This document shows, piece by piece, positions 8,639 to 17,425 of a stretch of 64,000 bases of DNA. Made by a program: the position numbers and the translations under genes. The notes under the pieces are model-generated. The model made no database searches and was not told the origin of the DNA. It saw only the letters and a program-made list of their open reading frames with translations. The stretch is from DATDAH01 sp963823495. GTDB taxonomy: Bacteria > Actinomycetota > Acidimicrobiia > Acidimicrobiales > DATDAH01. Location of the stretch: the NCBI GenBank assembly GCA_963823495.1, contig CAWGLV010000001.1, positions 1,736,001-1,800,000 of the forward strand, written 5' to 3'. How positions within the stretch are numbered: the first letter of the stretch is position 1; each line of letters starts with the position of its first letter.

Positions 8639-9281
8639 ATGCGACTGCGGTACTCCGAGGAGGACGAGGCGTTCCGGGCCGAGCTGTTGGCCTGGCTCGA
8701 CGAGCACCCGCCGCCCACGCCGGACGAGCGGGTCGGCCGTCGCTCCAGCGCCGACATGGCGCCCTGGGCCCGCCGATGGCAACGCACCTTGTTCGACGGC
8801 GGGTGGCTGGTGCCCGGCTTCCCGCCGGCGTGGGGCGGACGCAACGCGTCGGCCGTCCAGCAGATGGTCTACTTCGAGGTCTTCTCGGACCGGGAGATCC
8901 CCCGATCCGCCAACCCCCAGGGCCTGTCGATCGTGGCGGCCTCGCTGCTGGATCACGGCACGGCCGAGCAGATCGAACGGTGGGCCCTGCCGACCCTGCG
9001 GGGTGAGCTGGCGTGGTGCATCGGGATGAGCGAGCCGGGAGCAGGCAGCGACCTGGCCGGTCTGTCGACCCGGGCCGCCCTGGACGGCGACCAGTTCGTC
9101 GTCAACGGCCAGAAGGTCTGGACTTCGGGGGCCCATCATTCGGACGGGTCGGGCTGCGCTCCGCGCCGGTTCCTGGGCGGACCAGTACCTCCGGGCCTTC
9201 GCCGGAACGATCGCCGGCGGCACCAGCGAGATCCAGCGCAACATCATCGCCGAGCGCATCCTGGGCCTGCCCCGGCGTTGA
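8639..9281 (+). pseudogene. Acyl-CoA dehydrogenase with internal deletion
   Basis: The first ~170 codons encode a normal N-terminal half: helical start, GWLVPGFPPAWGG, GELAWCIGMSEPGAGSDLAG (FAD/substrate segment) and NGQKVWTSGAHHSD. The frame then changes: the authentic C-terminus (DQYLRAFAGTIAGG, TSEIQRN, ending at 9281) is encoded in another frame immediately downstream. About 170-180 central residues of the expected ~390 are missing. The junction lies near 9140-9165. Either a genuine deletion pseudogene or an assembly collapse. The leaderless promoter is intact. Confidence 0.8.
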
Positions 9282-9337
9282 CCAGCGCTAGGTTCTGCGC
9301 ACCATCCGGGAAGGATGCTTCACCGAGGAGGTCCGCG

Positions 9338-10150
9338 ATGGACCCGACCCAGAGCTACTACACCGCCGGCGACCTCGGTGAACGCGTCCTGGACGCGCTC
9401 GCGGGGGCCGGCCACGACGTCGACGCCCTCGATCCCGAGGCCCTCGGGCCCTTCGAGGAGTTCCACACCTTCGGGGCCCTGGCCACCGACGCCCTCGCCG
9501 AACTGGCGGGGATCAGTGCCGACGACCGGGTGCTGGACCTCGGCTCGGGCATCGGCGGACCGGCCCGCCGTCTGGCTCGGACACGCGGCTGCCGGGTGGA
9601 CGGCATCGACCTGACCGCCGAGTTCTGCTCGGTCGCTTCGGACCTGAACGTCAGGACCGGGCTGGACCGGTTGGTGACGATCCACCACGGCGACGCCCTG
9701 CACACCTCGTTCGACGACGGCACCTTCGACGTGGCCTGGACCCAGCACGTCACGATGAACGTCGAGGACAAGGCCGGCCTCTACCGGGAGGCCCGGCGGG
9801 TCCTGCGACCGGGGGCTCGGCTGGCGTTCTTCGACATCATGGCGGGGCCCGAGAAGCCCATGCACTTCCCCGTGCCCTGGGCCGACACGCCCGACATCAG
9901 CTTCCTCCTGGAACCCGAGGAGGTTCGAGCGCTCGTCGAGGCGGCGGGATTCGAGGTGGCCGCATGGCTGGACCTCAGCCAGGACGCCATCGCCTTCTTC
10001 GAGGCCATGGCCGCAGGCCCGGCACCGACGGACACGCCGCTCGGGCTGCCCCTGATCATCCCCGACTTCCCGGCGAAGGCCGCGAACCTGGTGCGCAGCT
10101 TCAACGAGGACCGGGGCCGACTGGTCCGAGCGGTGGCCACCGCGGTCTGA
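9338..10150 (+). CDS. SAM-dependent methyltransferase (Ubi/sterol-type)
   Basis: About 270 residues, Rossmann class I methyltransferase. SAM motif I is VLDLGSGIGGPARRLA near residue 68; acidic motif II DGIDLTAEFC; then TIHHGDALHTSFDDGTFDVAWTQHVTMNV (motifs III-IV) and RRVLRPGARLAFFDIM. The SGIGGPA pattern resembles glycine-sarcosine, tocopherol and sterol C-methyltransferases. ATG at 9338 has GAGGAGG 8 bases upstream, a strong Shine-Dalgarno sequence, unlike the leaderless neighbours. Substrate unknown. Confidence 0.88.
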   Translation: MDPTQSYYTAGDLGERVLDALAGAGHDVDALDPEALGPFEEFHTFGALATDALAELAGISADDRVLDLGSGIGGPARRLARTRGCRVDGIDLTAEFCSVASDLNVRTGLDRLVTIHHGDALHTSFDDGTFDVAWTQHVTMNVEDKAGLYREARRVLRPGARLAFFDIMAGPEKPMHFPVPWADTPDISFLLEPEEVRALVEAAGFEVAAWLDLSQDAIAFFEAMAAGPAPTDTPLGLPLIIPDFPAKAANLVRSFNEDRGRLVRAVATAV

Positions 10151-10211
10151 TCGGGCTCGCCGGTCGGGCTGACTACCGTGTCGGCTCCGGACTGCCGCAC
10201 TGAGGGGGACC

Positions 10212-11021
10212 GTGCCGATCCACTACGAGGACGCCGTCGACCACACGGTGGTCATCACCATCGACCGACCCGAGGCCAAGAACGCCCTCGACCTGTACCA
10301 CTTCCGAGACCTCGCGGCCGCGTGGCGCCGCTTCGCCGAGGAGGACGAGGCCTGGGCGGCGATCATCACCGGGGTCGGCCGCAACTTCATGGCCGGCGCC
10401 GACCTGAAGACCTACATCCCCCAGATCACCAAGCTCCACGAGGACATCAGCGCCGGAGGCATCGAGGAGATCGACGGCTGCAAGCTGCGGGACGGCACCG
10501 ACGCGGTGCTGCGGGGCACCAAGATCTACAAGCCGATCATCGCGGCCGTGAACGGCCCCTGCGTGGCCGGGGGCATGGAGATGCTGGGCGGGATCGACAT
10601 CCGCATCGCCACCCCCCACGCCCGGTTCGGGGTCATGGAGCCAAAGCGAGGGCTCTTCGCCGGCGGCGGCACGACGGTCCGCCTGCCCCGGCAGCTGGCC
10701 TTCCCCGCCGCCATGGAGTTCCTCCTCACCGCCGAAGCCTTCCCCGCCGAGCGCGCCCTGGAGCTCGGGTTGCTCAACGAGATCGTCGACGAGGACGAGT
10801 TGCTCGACAAGGCCAGGGACTGGGCGGCCCGCATCAACGCCAACGGACCGCTCGCGGTGCGGGCCACCAAGGAGAGCGTCCTACGGGGCCTGGCCACCGA
10901 CATGCGGGAGGCCTACCGGATCGAGTCCGAGCTGGGGTCGGTCGTCTTCGGCAGCGAGGACGCCAAGGAGGGTCCGCAGGCCTTCGCCGAGAAGCGGCCG
11001 CCGAACTGGCAGGGGAGGTAG
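10212..11021 (+). CDS. Enoyl-CoA hydratase/isomerase (crotonase)
   Basis: A 269-residue crotonase. Core features: TIDRPEAKNALD at the N-terminus, the first oxyanion-hole segment NFMAGADLKTY, the second oxyanion segment ACVNGPC-like VNGPCVAGGMEMLGGIDIR, and GVMEPKRGLFAGGGTTVRL where catalytic acids normally lie. Likely hydrates or isomerises an enoyl-CoA in beta-oxidation. GTG start preceded by GAGGGGGA. The thiolase-like gene follows after 7 bases, so these form an operon. Confidence 0.88.
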   Translation: MPIHYEDAVDHTVVITIDRPEAKNALDLYHFRDLAAAWRRFAEEDEAWAAIITGVGRNFMAGADLKTYIPQITKLHEDISAGGIEEIDGCKLRDGTDAVLRGTKIYKPIIAAVNGPCVAGGMEMLGGIDIRIATPHARFGVMEPKRGLFAGGGTTVRLPRQLAFPAAMEFLLTAEAFPAERALELGLLNEIVDEDELLDKARDWAARINANGPLAVRATKESVLRGLATDMREAYRIESELGSVVFGSEDAKEGPQAFAEKRPPNWQGR

Positions 11022-11028
11022 CCCGAGG

Positions 11029-12528
11029 ATGGCGGTCGACCCGCGGAGTCCCTGTGTCATCGGTGTCGCCCAGTACGTCTCGCGCCCCGAGGACGGGCCC
11101 TGCCCCGAGCCGTTGGCCATGTGGGAGCGGGTGGCCCGGGACGCGGCCACCGACAGCCGGGCCAGGGGGGACGTGCTGGGGTCGGTCGACAGCCTCCAGG
11201 TGGTCTACTGCCAGAGCTGGCCCTATGACGACCCGTCCGGGCGCCTGGCCGAGGCGCTGGGCCTGGACGCCGCCCACCGCCTCTACTCCGGCATCGGTGG
11301 AACCACGCCCCAGGTCCTGGTGAACGATCTGGGTACGGCGATCCTCGCCGGTGACCTCGACGTGGCCGTGGTGTGCGGTGCCGAGGCCCTCGACACCAAG
11401 CGCCGGCTCAAGAAGGCGGGCGAGAGGCCGGCGTGGAGCCACCGGGATCCCGACCCGCCGCCCTTCCCGTTCGAGGCGCCCTTCCACCCGGCCGAGGTCG
11501 CCCACGAGGTCTTCCAGGCCTTCCTGACCTTTCCGCTCTGGGACGTCGCCCGCCGGGCCCGTCTCGGCATCGATCCCGTGGCCTACCGGCGGGCGATCGG
11601 CGAGCTGATGGCTCCGATGACCCGGGTCGCCGCCGCCAACCCCTACGCCTGGTTCCCGGTCGAGCGCTCGGTCGAGGACCTGGTCCACGCCACCACCGAG
11701 AACCGCATGGTCGCCTACCCGTACACCAAGTACATGGTGTCGATCATGGACGTGGACATGGCGGCGGCCCTGGTCCTGGCCAGCCACGAGGCCGCCGACC
11801 GCCTGGGTGTCCCCCCGGACCGCCGGGTCTACCTACGGGGATGGGCCTACGGCTGTGACCCGGTGTATGTGGCCGAGCACGACCAGCCGTGGCGCTCGCC
11901 GGCCATGACCGAGGTGTACGCCACGGCCCTCGGGGTCGCGGGCCTCGGGGTCGACGACCTCGCCCACCTCGACCTGTACTCCTGTTTCGCCTCGTCGGTC
12001 CACCTGGCCCTCGATGCCCTGGGGCTCGTCGCTGGTGATCCCCGGGGTGTCACCGTCACCGGCGGGCTGCCCTTCGCCGGCGGGGCGGGCAGCGACTACC
12101 AGACCCACGCCATCGCCGCGATGGTGGATGTCCTGCGGGCGGATCCGGGCGCGGCCGGCCTCGTCACCGGGGTGGGCATGCACCTCACCAAGCACGGTGC
12201 CGGCGTCTACAGCACCGAGCCCGGCCCGGTGGTGCCCCCGGACCTGGCCGGGCTGCAGGCCCGCCTCGACCGAGCCCACCCGCCGGTCCCGATCACCGAC
12301 ACCGCCGACGGCAGGGCGACCGTGGCGACCTACTCGGTGGTCCACGGCCGGGACGGCGGGGCCGAGTCCGGGCTGGCCGTGTGCGATCTGCCCGACGGCA
12401 GCCGGACCTATGCCCGGGTCGAGGACGCAGAGGTCCTGGCGCTGATGGAGGCGACCGAGTGGGTCGGCACCGAGGTGGTGCTGTGCTCGGGCGAAGGCAG
12501 GCGGAACACCCTCGAGCCGTCGTCGTGA
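11029..12528 (+). CDS. Thiolase-superfamily protein (lipid-transfer/SCP-x type)
   Basis: A 499-residue thiolase fold protein annotated in related actinobacteria as acetyl-CoA acetyltransferase or lipid-transfer protein. N-terminal half ends with YSGIGGTTPQ where canonical thiolases have the nucleophilic Cys; no Cys is present there. C-terminal half retains DLYSCFASSVHL and a late GVGMHLTKHGAGVYS loop with His. Such SCP-x-like proteins can act as aldolases with a DUF35 partner; one is encoded at 7727. ATG 11029 is preceded by CCCGAGG. The C-terminal ~110 residues form an extra OB-like domain. Confidence 0.8.
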   Translation: MAVDPRSPCVIGVAQYVSRPEDGPCPEPLAMWERVARDAATDSRARGDVLGSVDSLQVVYCQSWPYDDPSGRLAEALGLDAAHRLYSGIGGTTPQVLVNDLGTAILAGDLDVAVVCGAEALDTKRRLKKAGERPAWSHRDPDPPPFPFEAPFHPAEVAHEVFQAFLTFPLWDVARRARLGIDPVAYRRAIGELMAPMTRVAAANPYAWFPVERSVEDLVHATTENRMVAYPYTKYMVSIMDVDMAAALVLASHEAADRLGVPPDRRVYLRGWAYGCDPVYVAEHDQPWRSPAMTEVYATALGVAGLGVDDLAHLDLYSCFASSVHLALDALGLVAGDPRGVTVTGGLPFAGGAGSDYQTHAIAAMVDVLRADPGAAGLVTGVGMHLTKHGAGVYSTEPGPVVPPDLAGLQARLDRAHPPVPITDTADGRATVATYSVVHGRDGGAESGLAVCDLPDGSRTYARVEDAEVLALMEATEWVGTEVVLCSGEGRRNTLEPSS

Positions 12529-12587
12529 CCCGCTGATCGCCCTCCGGCGACCGAGGCGAGCGCGGGGCGCCCGGCGCGACCGGTCGC

Positions 12588-12593
12588 TAGCGT
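12588..12593 (+). promoter_or_regulatory. TANNNT -10 box (TAGCGT), leaderless
   Basis: TAGCGT ends 7 bases before ATG 12601. The GTG at 12598 would be only 4 bases away, so spacing favours the ATG. Confidence 0.6.
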
Positions 12594-12600
12594 CGGCGTG

Positions 12601-13461
12601 ATGGAGGCCGAGACGGTGCTGATCACCGGCGGCAACACCGGGTTGGGCCTGGAGACGGCCGTGGCGCTGGCCGCCATGGGGGCATCGGTGACCATCACCT
12701 CACGGGACGCGGCGCGGGGCGAGGCGGCCCGGCGGGAGATCAGGGACCGCTCGGGCTCGGACTTGGTGGAGGTGATGGCCCTCGACCTGGCCTCGACGGC
12801 GTCCATCCGGGCCTTCGCCGAGTCCTTCCTGGCCGACCATCCTCGCCTGGACGTGCTCGTCAACAACGCCGGGCTCATCCTGAGCCGACGGTCCGAGACC
12901 GAGGACGGGTTCGAGACCACCTTCGGGGTGAACCACCTCGGCCACGTGCTGTTGACCGAGTTGCTGCTCGACCGGCTGAAGGCCGGCGCGCCCTCCCGCA
13001 TCGTGATCGTGGCCTCCGATGCCCACAAGTTCGCTCTGGACGGTCTGAAGTTCGACGACCTGCAGTGCCATGGGCGCTACTGGTCCTACCGGGTCTACGG
13101 CCGCTCCAAGCTGGCCAACGTCTACTTCATGCGCGCCCTGGCCAGGCGACTCGAGGGCACGGGGGTGACCGTGAACGCCGTCCACCCGGGCAGCGTCGCC
13201 ACCCGCTTCGCCCGCGACGGCGACACCCGTCTCTCGACCGCGCTGACCACCGCCGTGGCCCGACCGTTCTCCCGGACACCCGAGGAGGGCGCCAGGACCC
13301 AGGTCAGGGTCGCCTCGGATCCGGAGCTGAGCGGCGTCACCGGCACGTACTTCTGCAACTCCGAGCCCGCCGACGAGCGCCTCTCCAGAGTCGCCCGGGA
13401 CGACGAGGCCGCGGAGCGCCTCTGGGTCGTCAGCCGCGAGCTGCTCGGCCTCGGTCCCTGA
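12601..13461 (+). CDS. Short-chain dehydrogenase/reductase (retinol dehydrogenase-like)
   Basis: About 286 residues. Classical SDR: TGGNTGLG nucleotide-binding glycine motif near residue 10, NNAGLI near 92, the catalytic Ser in IVIVASDAHK, and YGRSKLAN with the YxxxK pair near 165. The SRDAARGEA segment after beta-2 suggests NADP preference. Related proteins oxidise or reduce hydrophobic alcohols/ketones. Monocistronic by spacing, with its own leaderless promoter. Confidence 0.9.
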   Translation: MEAETVLITGGNTGLGLETAVALAAMGASVTITSRDAARGEAARREIRDRSGSDLVEVMALDLASTASIRAFAESFLADHPRLDVLVNNAGLILSRRSETEDGFETTFGVNHLGHVLLTELLLDRLKAGAPSRIVIVASDAHKFALDGLKFDDLQCHGRYWSYRVYGRSKLANVYFMRALARRLEGTGVTVNAVHPGSVATRFARDGDTRLSTALTTAVARPFSRTPEEGARTQVRVASDPELSGVTGTYFCNSEPADERLSRVARDDEAAERLWVVSRELLGLGP

Positions 13462-13479
13462 CCGGACGGATGGCGGCGC

Positions 13480-13485
13480 TACTGT
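13480..13485 (+). promoter_or_regulatory. TANNNT -10 box (TACTGT), leaderless
   Basis: TACTGT ends 7 bases before GTG 13493. Confidence 0.55.
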
Positions 13486-13492
13486 CCTCGGT

Positions 13493-14017
13493 GTGAGCGA
13501 CACCGGCGATCCCACCCGACTGGACACCCCGGCGGTGCCGGGTGCCGGGCCCGACGTGACCCCGCCCGAGGGCACGCCGGTGACCCCGGGCGCCGACCCC
13601 ACCGGCGACCTGCACGTCGCGGTCCCGCCCCAGCCCCCGCCCCCGGGTGGTGGCGACGCCTACGGCGGTGGGGGTGGTGGGGGTGACGGCGAGGGCTTCG
13701 GCCCCGGGCCCGAAGAGGAGGAGGAGCCGCCCTGGTACAAGGCCACCTCGGTCATCGTCCTCGGGGTGATCATCCTCGTGCTCGTGATCGCGATCGCCGT
13801 GGCGCTGGCCTCGGGTGGTGGTGGCGACGACAGCGGGGACGACACCACCACGACCGAGGAGACGACCTCGACCACGGGCTCCACCACCACCTCCAGCTCG
13901 ACCACGAGCTCGTCGACGACCAGCACCACGTCGACGACCACCACCACGACCACCACGACCACGACGACCACGACGACCACCCCGCCGCCGACGACGGTGC
14001 CGCCGACGACGGTCTGA
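13493..14017 (+). CDS. Membrane protein with Thr-rich extracellular tail
   Basis: 174 residues in four parts: a Pro/Asp-rich N-terminus (~1-60) containing Gly-rich GGGGGG stretches, an acidic EEEEEPPWYK patch, one membrane helix at ~86-106 (Val/Ile/Leu-rich), and a ~55-residue tail made almost wholly of Thr and Ser ending in Pro/Val. Topology is probably N-in, tail outside, and the Thr run could be an O-mannosylation stalk. No domain recognised. The underlying DNA is an ACC/ACG triplet tract, prone to length change. Confidence 0.75.
   Translation: MSDTGDPTRLDTPAVPGAGPDVTPPEGTPVTPGADPTGDLHVAVPPQPPPPGGGDAYGGGGGGGDGEGFGPGPEEEEEPPWYKATSVIVLGVIILVLVIAIAVALASGGGGDDSGDDTTTTEETTSTTGSTTTSSSTTSSSTTSTTSTTTTTTTTTTTTTTTTPPPTTVPPTTV
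13843..13982 (+). repeat. ACC/ACG triplet low-complexity tract
   Basis: Nearly uninterrupted ACC, ACG and TCG/AGC codons encoding Thr/Ser. Inside the coding frame of the Thr-tailed protein. Copy number probably varies between strains. Confidence 0.8.
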
Positions 14018-14063
14018 GTGGGTCCGGGCGGCGGCCCGGTCCCGCCCGGTGCTCCCCGGGCAC

Positions 14064-14095
14064 GAAATTGCGTTCCTTCTGGTCGTCAGGCGACC
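14064..14095. repeat. Dispersed intergenic repeat, copy 1
   Basis: Holds GAAATTGCGTTC (14064-14075) and the hairpin GGTCG-TCAGG-CGACC (14081-14095). The same two blocks occur at 52781-52812 with the first inverted. The remaining 14018-14223 gap otherwise shows only an AT-richer stretch (14130-14170) that could hold the promoter of the protease gene. Confidence 0.5.
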
Positions 14096-14223
14096 GCAGC
14101 TGACGCATTGTCGACGCCTGCGGATCGTGGATCACTGAAAGTGTTTACTTGGGTCACGTAGCGTGGTAGATCTGGTCGTGGCCTCGGCGGAGGCCCGGAT
14201 CGGACGAAGGCGGGCGCGGACAG

Positions 14224-15217
14224 ATGCGGCGGACCACGAAGGCGGCGCTGGTCGTCCTCGGCGTCGGGGCGGCCATGGCGGGCCTCACCCGGGCGCCGGG
14301 CCAGGGCCCTCCGCACCAGCAGGCCCCGCCCGGGGCGAGCGAGGCCCGGGCACCACTCGCGGCGATCGCGTCCTCGGTCCGGGGCACCGTGGCGGTCGCG
14401 GTGGAGTCCGGGGCCACCGGCGGACGACCCCACGACCCGGGCGGGCAGGCCGAGGCGGCCACGGGGCGGACCCTGCCGCCACCCCCGGGGACCGAGGCGG
14501 CCGAGGGAGCGGCCGAGTCGGTCATCGGCGTCGACGGACGGTTCTGGCTCCGGGACCGGACCACCGTGTACCCCAACGCCGCCATCGGCCGGATCGACTT
14601 CCGTCAGGGCGGGCACAGCTACTGGTGCACGGGCACCCTGATCGACGCCGACACCGTCCTCACCGCCGGCCACTGCGTGCACGACGGCCTGTCCGGTGCC
14701 GACGGCTGGTCCACCTCGGTGCGGTTCGCGCCCGGGGCCCAGGGGAACCAGGCGCCGTTCGGCGCAGTGCCACAGCCGGGAACTGCTCACGCTTCCCGGC
14801 TGGTATCGGCACGGAGGGGAGTACCAGGACCTCGGCATCGTCCAACTGGACTGCCGGATCGGTGAGACGGTCGGCTGGTACGGGTACCGCGCCGTGGAGG
14901 GCCGCCGGGGCCTGGCCGGGGTGCGGGTGCACGTCCGGGGCTACCCGGGCGACAAGGTCTGGAGCACGTTGTGGACCATGCGGGACCGCGTCCGCGTCTC
15001 CCAGGGCCTGATGGCCTTCCATGCGGCGGACACCTACGGCGGGCAGTCCGGCTCCCCGATGTTCAACTTCAGGCGCGGCAACGGGGTGTCCGGCCCCTTC
15101 ATCGTGGCCGTCCACGCCTACGGCGCCCACCCCGGCGGCGCCCACACCAACCTGAACCACGGCCCCCGTCTCACGGTGGCGCGCACGGCTCTGATCGCGG
15201 CCCTGGCCGCGGATTGA
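14224..15217 (+). pseudogene. Trypsin-like secreted serine protease, frameshifted
   Basis: N-terminal frame: Arg-rich start plus hydrophobic signal helix (residues ~5-22), low-complexity linker, the shared AESVIGVDGR element, and LIDADTVLTAGHC with the catalytic His. Near 14755-14775 the frame shifts by +1; the second frame continues with EYQDLGIVQLDC (catalytic Asp), GYRAVEG, YPGDKVWS and GGQSGSPMF (catalytic Ser). The downstream paralogue at 15308 has the same order in one frame, so this gene is broken by one indel or mis-sequenced. If functional it would act outside the cell. Confidence 0.82.
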
Positions 15218-15307
15218 GCCCGGGGCCGGCCGAGGAGGGCTTCCGCGCGATCGAGGACCCGACGATCTAACCTCCGACCGGCAGATCGATCGACGCGGAG
15301 GATCCCC

Positions 15308-16309
15308 TTGTCTCGGTTCAAGAAGCGCTCATTGGCGACTGCGGCGTTGGTGTTCGTCGCCGGTGTGGGTGTGGCGGCGGGCGGTGGCCCGGCGGCCAGC
15401 CAGGCCCCCGCCGAGGCCACGCCCCCGACCCTGCAGGCCATCACCCTGCCGGAGGGCTACGCGGTGCCGCCGGTCCTACCCGGGACCGTCCAGGTCAGCC
15501 CGGCCAGTCCCGGCACCGGCGCCGAGAGCCTCGACCCCCAGCAGAACGACGGTGAGGCCGGCGATCCCCTCGAGGCCTTCGCCGAGTCGGTCATCGGCCC
15601 CGACGGCCGTCGGCAGATCAACCAGACCACGGACTACCCGGCCCGCGCCATCGGCCAGATCGAGGGCAGCGACGACCTGGCGGGCAACTACATCTGCAGC
15701 GGGTGGCTCATCGACCCGAACACCATCCTGACCGCGGGGCACTGCGTCTACCCTCCCGGCACGGTTCCCGGGAACCTCGCTGAGACCCTCGAGTTCTTCC
15801 CCGGACGCAACGGCAACACCGACCCCTACGGGTCCTGCTTCGGGACGACGGTGTTCTCACCGACCCTCTGGACGCAGAGCTACAACGAGTACAACGACTG
15901 GGCGGTGGTGCACCTGGACTGCGACATCGGCGACACGGTCGGCTGGTTCGGCTACTTCAGTCGCGGCGGCCGACTGGCCCTGCGGGACCTCCCCGCTCGG
16001 GTCCAGGGCTACCCCGGCGACAAGCCCTTCGGGACGATGTGGGGCATGCGCAACAGGATCCTCACCTCGCAGAAGAAGATGGTCTTCTACAGCATCGACA
16101 CCTTCGGCGGGCAGTCGGGCTCGCCCGTGTACCAGCCCAACCGGCCGGACTGCGGCGGGCCGGGCGTGCCCGGTCCCTGCGGCATGGCCATCCACGCCTA
16201 CGGCCTCCACGGCGGTGGGCCCCACGGCATCCGCAACCACGCCCCCCGGATCACCAACCCGCGGTTCGGCCTGATCAGCGACATCGCCGCCGACAACGAC
16301 GGCCCGTGA
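15308..16309 (+). CDS. Trypsin-like secreted serine protease
   Basis: 333 residues. Signal peptide: positive start RFKKR then a hydrophobic Ala/Val stretch to ~27. Propeptide-like region to ~90 containing AESVIGPDGRR, a probable activation site. Protease domain: WLIDPNTILTAGHC (catalytic His near 143), NDWAVVHLDC (Asp near 200) and TFGGQSGSPVY (Ser near 267); two disulfide candidates. Resembles glutamyl-endopeptidase/V8-like proteases. TTG start follows GGAGGATCCCC, a good Shine-Dalgarno. Tandem duplicate of the gene upstream, separated by 90 bases. Confidence 0.9.
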   Translation: MSRFKKRSLATAALVFVAGVGVAAGGGPAASQAPAEATPPTLQAITLPEGYAVPPVLPGTVQVSPASPGTGAESLDPQQNDGEAGDPLEAFAESVIGPDGRRQINQTTDYPARAIGQIEGSDDLAGNYICSGWLIDPNTILTAGHCVYPPGTVPGNLAETLEFFPGRNGNTDPYGSCFGTTVFSPTLWTQSYNEYNDWAVVHLDCDIGDTVGWFGYFSRGGRLALRDLPARVQGYPGDKPFGTMWGMRNRILTSQKKMVFYSIDTFGGQSGSPVYQPNRPDCGGPGVPGPCGMAIHAYGLHGGGPHGIRNHAPRITNPRFGLISDIAADNDGP

Positions 16310-16731
16310 ACCGTCCTCTGGTCGTCGGCGCCCTGGCCGCCGTCCTGGTCCTGGCCACCGTCGGCTGCGGGGACGATGACGGTGAGGAGGTCGCCACGAC
16401 CGGGACCACCGAACCGGCGACGTCGATGACCGCCGGCGCCGCGGCGGTGACCGTGGCCGAGGCGACCGGCCTGCCCGAGGGCACCGAGGTCACGGTCCGG
16501 GCCTTCGTGTTCCAGCCCGACGAGGGTGCCACCGTGCTGTGTGACACCTTCGGCGAGTCGTACCCCCCGCAGTGCGTGGGCGCCACGCTCGTGACCAACG
16601 GTCTCGACGTGAACGCCCTGCCTGGACTCGAGTCCAGCGCCGGTGCCGACGCCGTCGCCCCGGCCACCTGGACCGCTCAGCCCGTCGAGGTCACCGGGAC
16701 CCTGGCCAACGGCGCCCTGCAGGTCGGCTGA
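16306..16731 (+). CDS. Small lipoprotein of unknown function
   Basis: About 141 residues. Signal peptide with lipobox VLATVGC, Cys at ~21, then an acidic GDDDGEE linker, Thr-rich spacer, and a ~90-residue beta-rich domain with two Cys (LCDTFGE and PQCVGA) that may form a disulfide. GTG overlaps the protease stop (GTGA), so the lipoprotein is co-translated with the protease and may be a surface partner or inhibitor; that is a guess from position only. Confidence 0.75.
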   Translation: MNRPLVVGALAAVLVLATVGCGDDDGEEVATTGTTEPATSMTAGAAAVTVAEATGLPEGTEVTVRAFVFQPDEGATVLCDTFGESYPPQCVGATLVTNGLDVNALPGLESSAGADAVAPATWTAQPVEVTGTLANGALQVG

Positions 16732-16740
16732 CCCGAGGGG

Positions 16741-17382
16741 TCATCCGGCTTCGCCCTCGAGGCGGAAGGTGTTGACGTAGTCGATGCGCAGGGCGGGATG
16801 CCACGCCCAGGCGTCGTAGGCGGGCGAGCCAGGCGGCCCCAGGCGCTCCTGCACCAGGGGCGTCATCGACTGGTAGGTCGCCTCCGGCTCGTCGGTGGCC
16901 ATCTCATAGAGGTGGAGGTACCGGGGCTCTCCGCCGCCCACCTGCTCGTACGGCGTGATCATCCGGTAGCCGGGCACGGCGGCCTCGGCGATGTGGCGGA
17001 GGTGCACGAAGTCGCCCCAGTCCCGAAGGTCCTGGCCCTCCTCGGGGGTGCGGGGGCTGATGAGCACCAGGAGCAGTCCGGTGGTCCGATCTGCGCCGAT
17101 CACGCCCTGGCCGGGTCGCGGCGTGACCGCGAAGTGCAGGCCGGTGGTGCCCTCACCCGGAGCGGGAGGGGCGAAGCCCGGGCCCACCTCGTGCAGGCCC
17201 AGCGTGGCGAACTCGGGGAGCCGCCTGGGTAGGTCGTTGCGTCCGGGGCGCTGGTTGGACCACCACGTCGAGCGTTCCACCGCGGGGAGCGCGGCCACGA
17301 CCGGCACCCGTTCGACGCCGTGGGTCGTCGTCGGCTCGCCCGCCAGCTCGAGGTACAGCTCCGGTGTCCGGCGGTCCTCCAC
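16741..17382 (-). CDS. Conserved hypothetical, dimeric alpha-beta barrel-like
   Basis: 213 residues, soluble, no signal peptide. Two halves: an N-terminal WWSNQRPGRNDLPR-containing region and a C-terminal half with RYLHLYEMATDEPEATYQSM, the beta-alpha pattern of EthD/NIPSNAP-like dimeric barrels, which often bind small hydrophobic molecules. GTG start has TAGCTT 8 bases upstream. Divergent from the acyl-CoA dehydrogenase at 17426. No function assigned. Confidence 0.65.
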   Translation of the reverse strand: MEDRRTPELYLELAGEPTTTHGVERVPVVAALPAVERSTWWSNQRPGRNDLPRRLPEFATLGLHEVGPGFAPPAPGEGTTGLHFAVTPRPGQGVIGADRTTGLLLVLISPRTPEEGQDLRDWGDFVHLRHIAEAAVPGYRMITPYEQVGGGEPRYLHLYEMATDEPEATYQSMTPLVQERLGPPGSPAYDAWAWHPALRIDYVNTFRLEGEAG

Positions 17383-17390
17383 GCGGATGG

Positions 17391-17396
17391 AAGCTA
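17391..17396 (-). promoter_or_regulatory. TANNNT -10 box (TAGCTT), minus strand
   Basis: TAGCTT ends 8 bases before GTG 17382; paired with the divergent box at 17414-17419 in a 43-base intergenic region. Confidence 0.5.
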
Positions 17397-17413
17397 CTGC
17401 GGGACGGGGAACC

Positions 17414-17419
17414 TATTCT
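17414..17419 (+). promoter_or_regulatory. TANNNT -10 box (TATTCT), leaderless
   Basis: TATTCT ends 6 bases before ATG 17426. Confidence 0.6.
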
Positions 17420-17425
17420 GCGCCG

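Noticed and set aside
13843..13982. Short regular repeats resembling a CRISPR or VNTR locus
   Set aside because: The repeat is a triplet tract in frame encoding Thr; no spacers and no cas genes.
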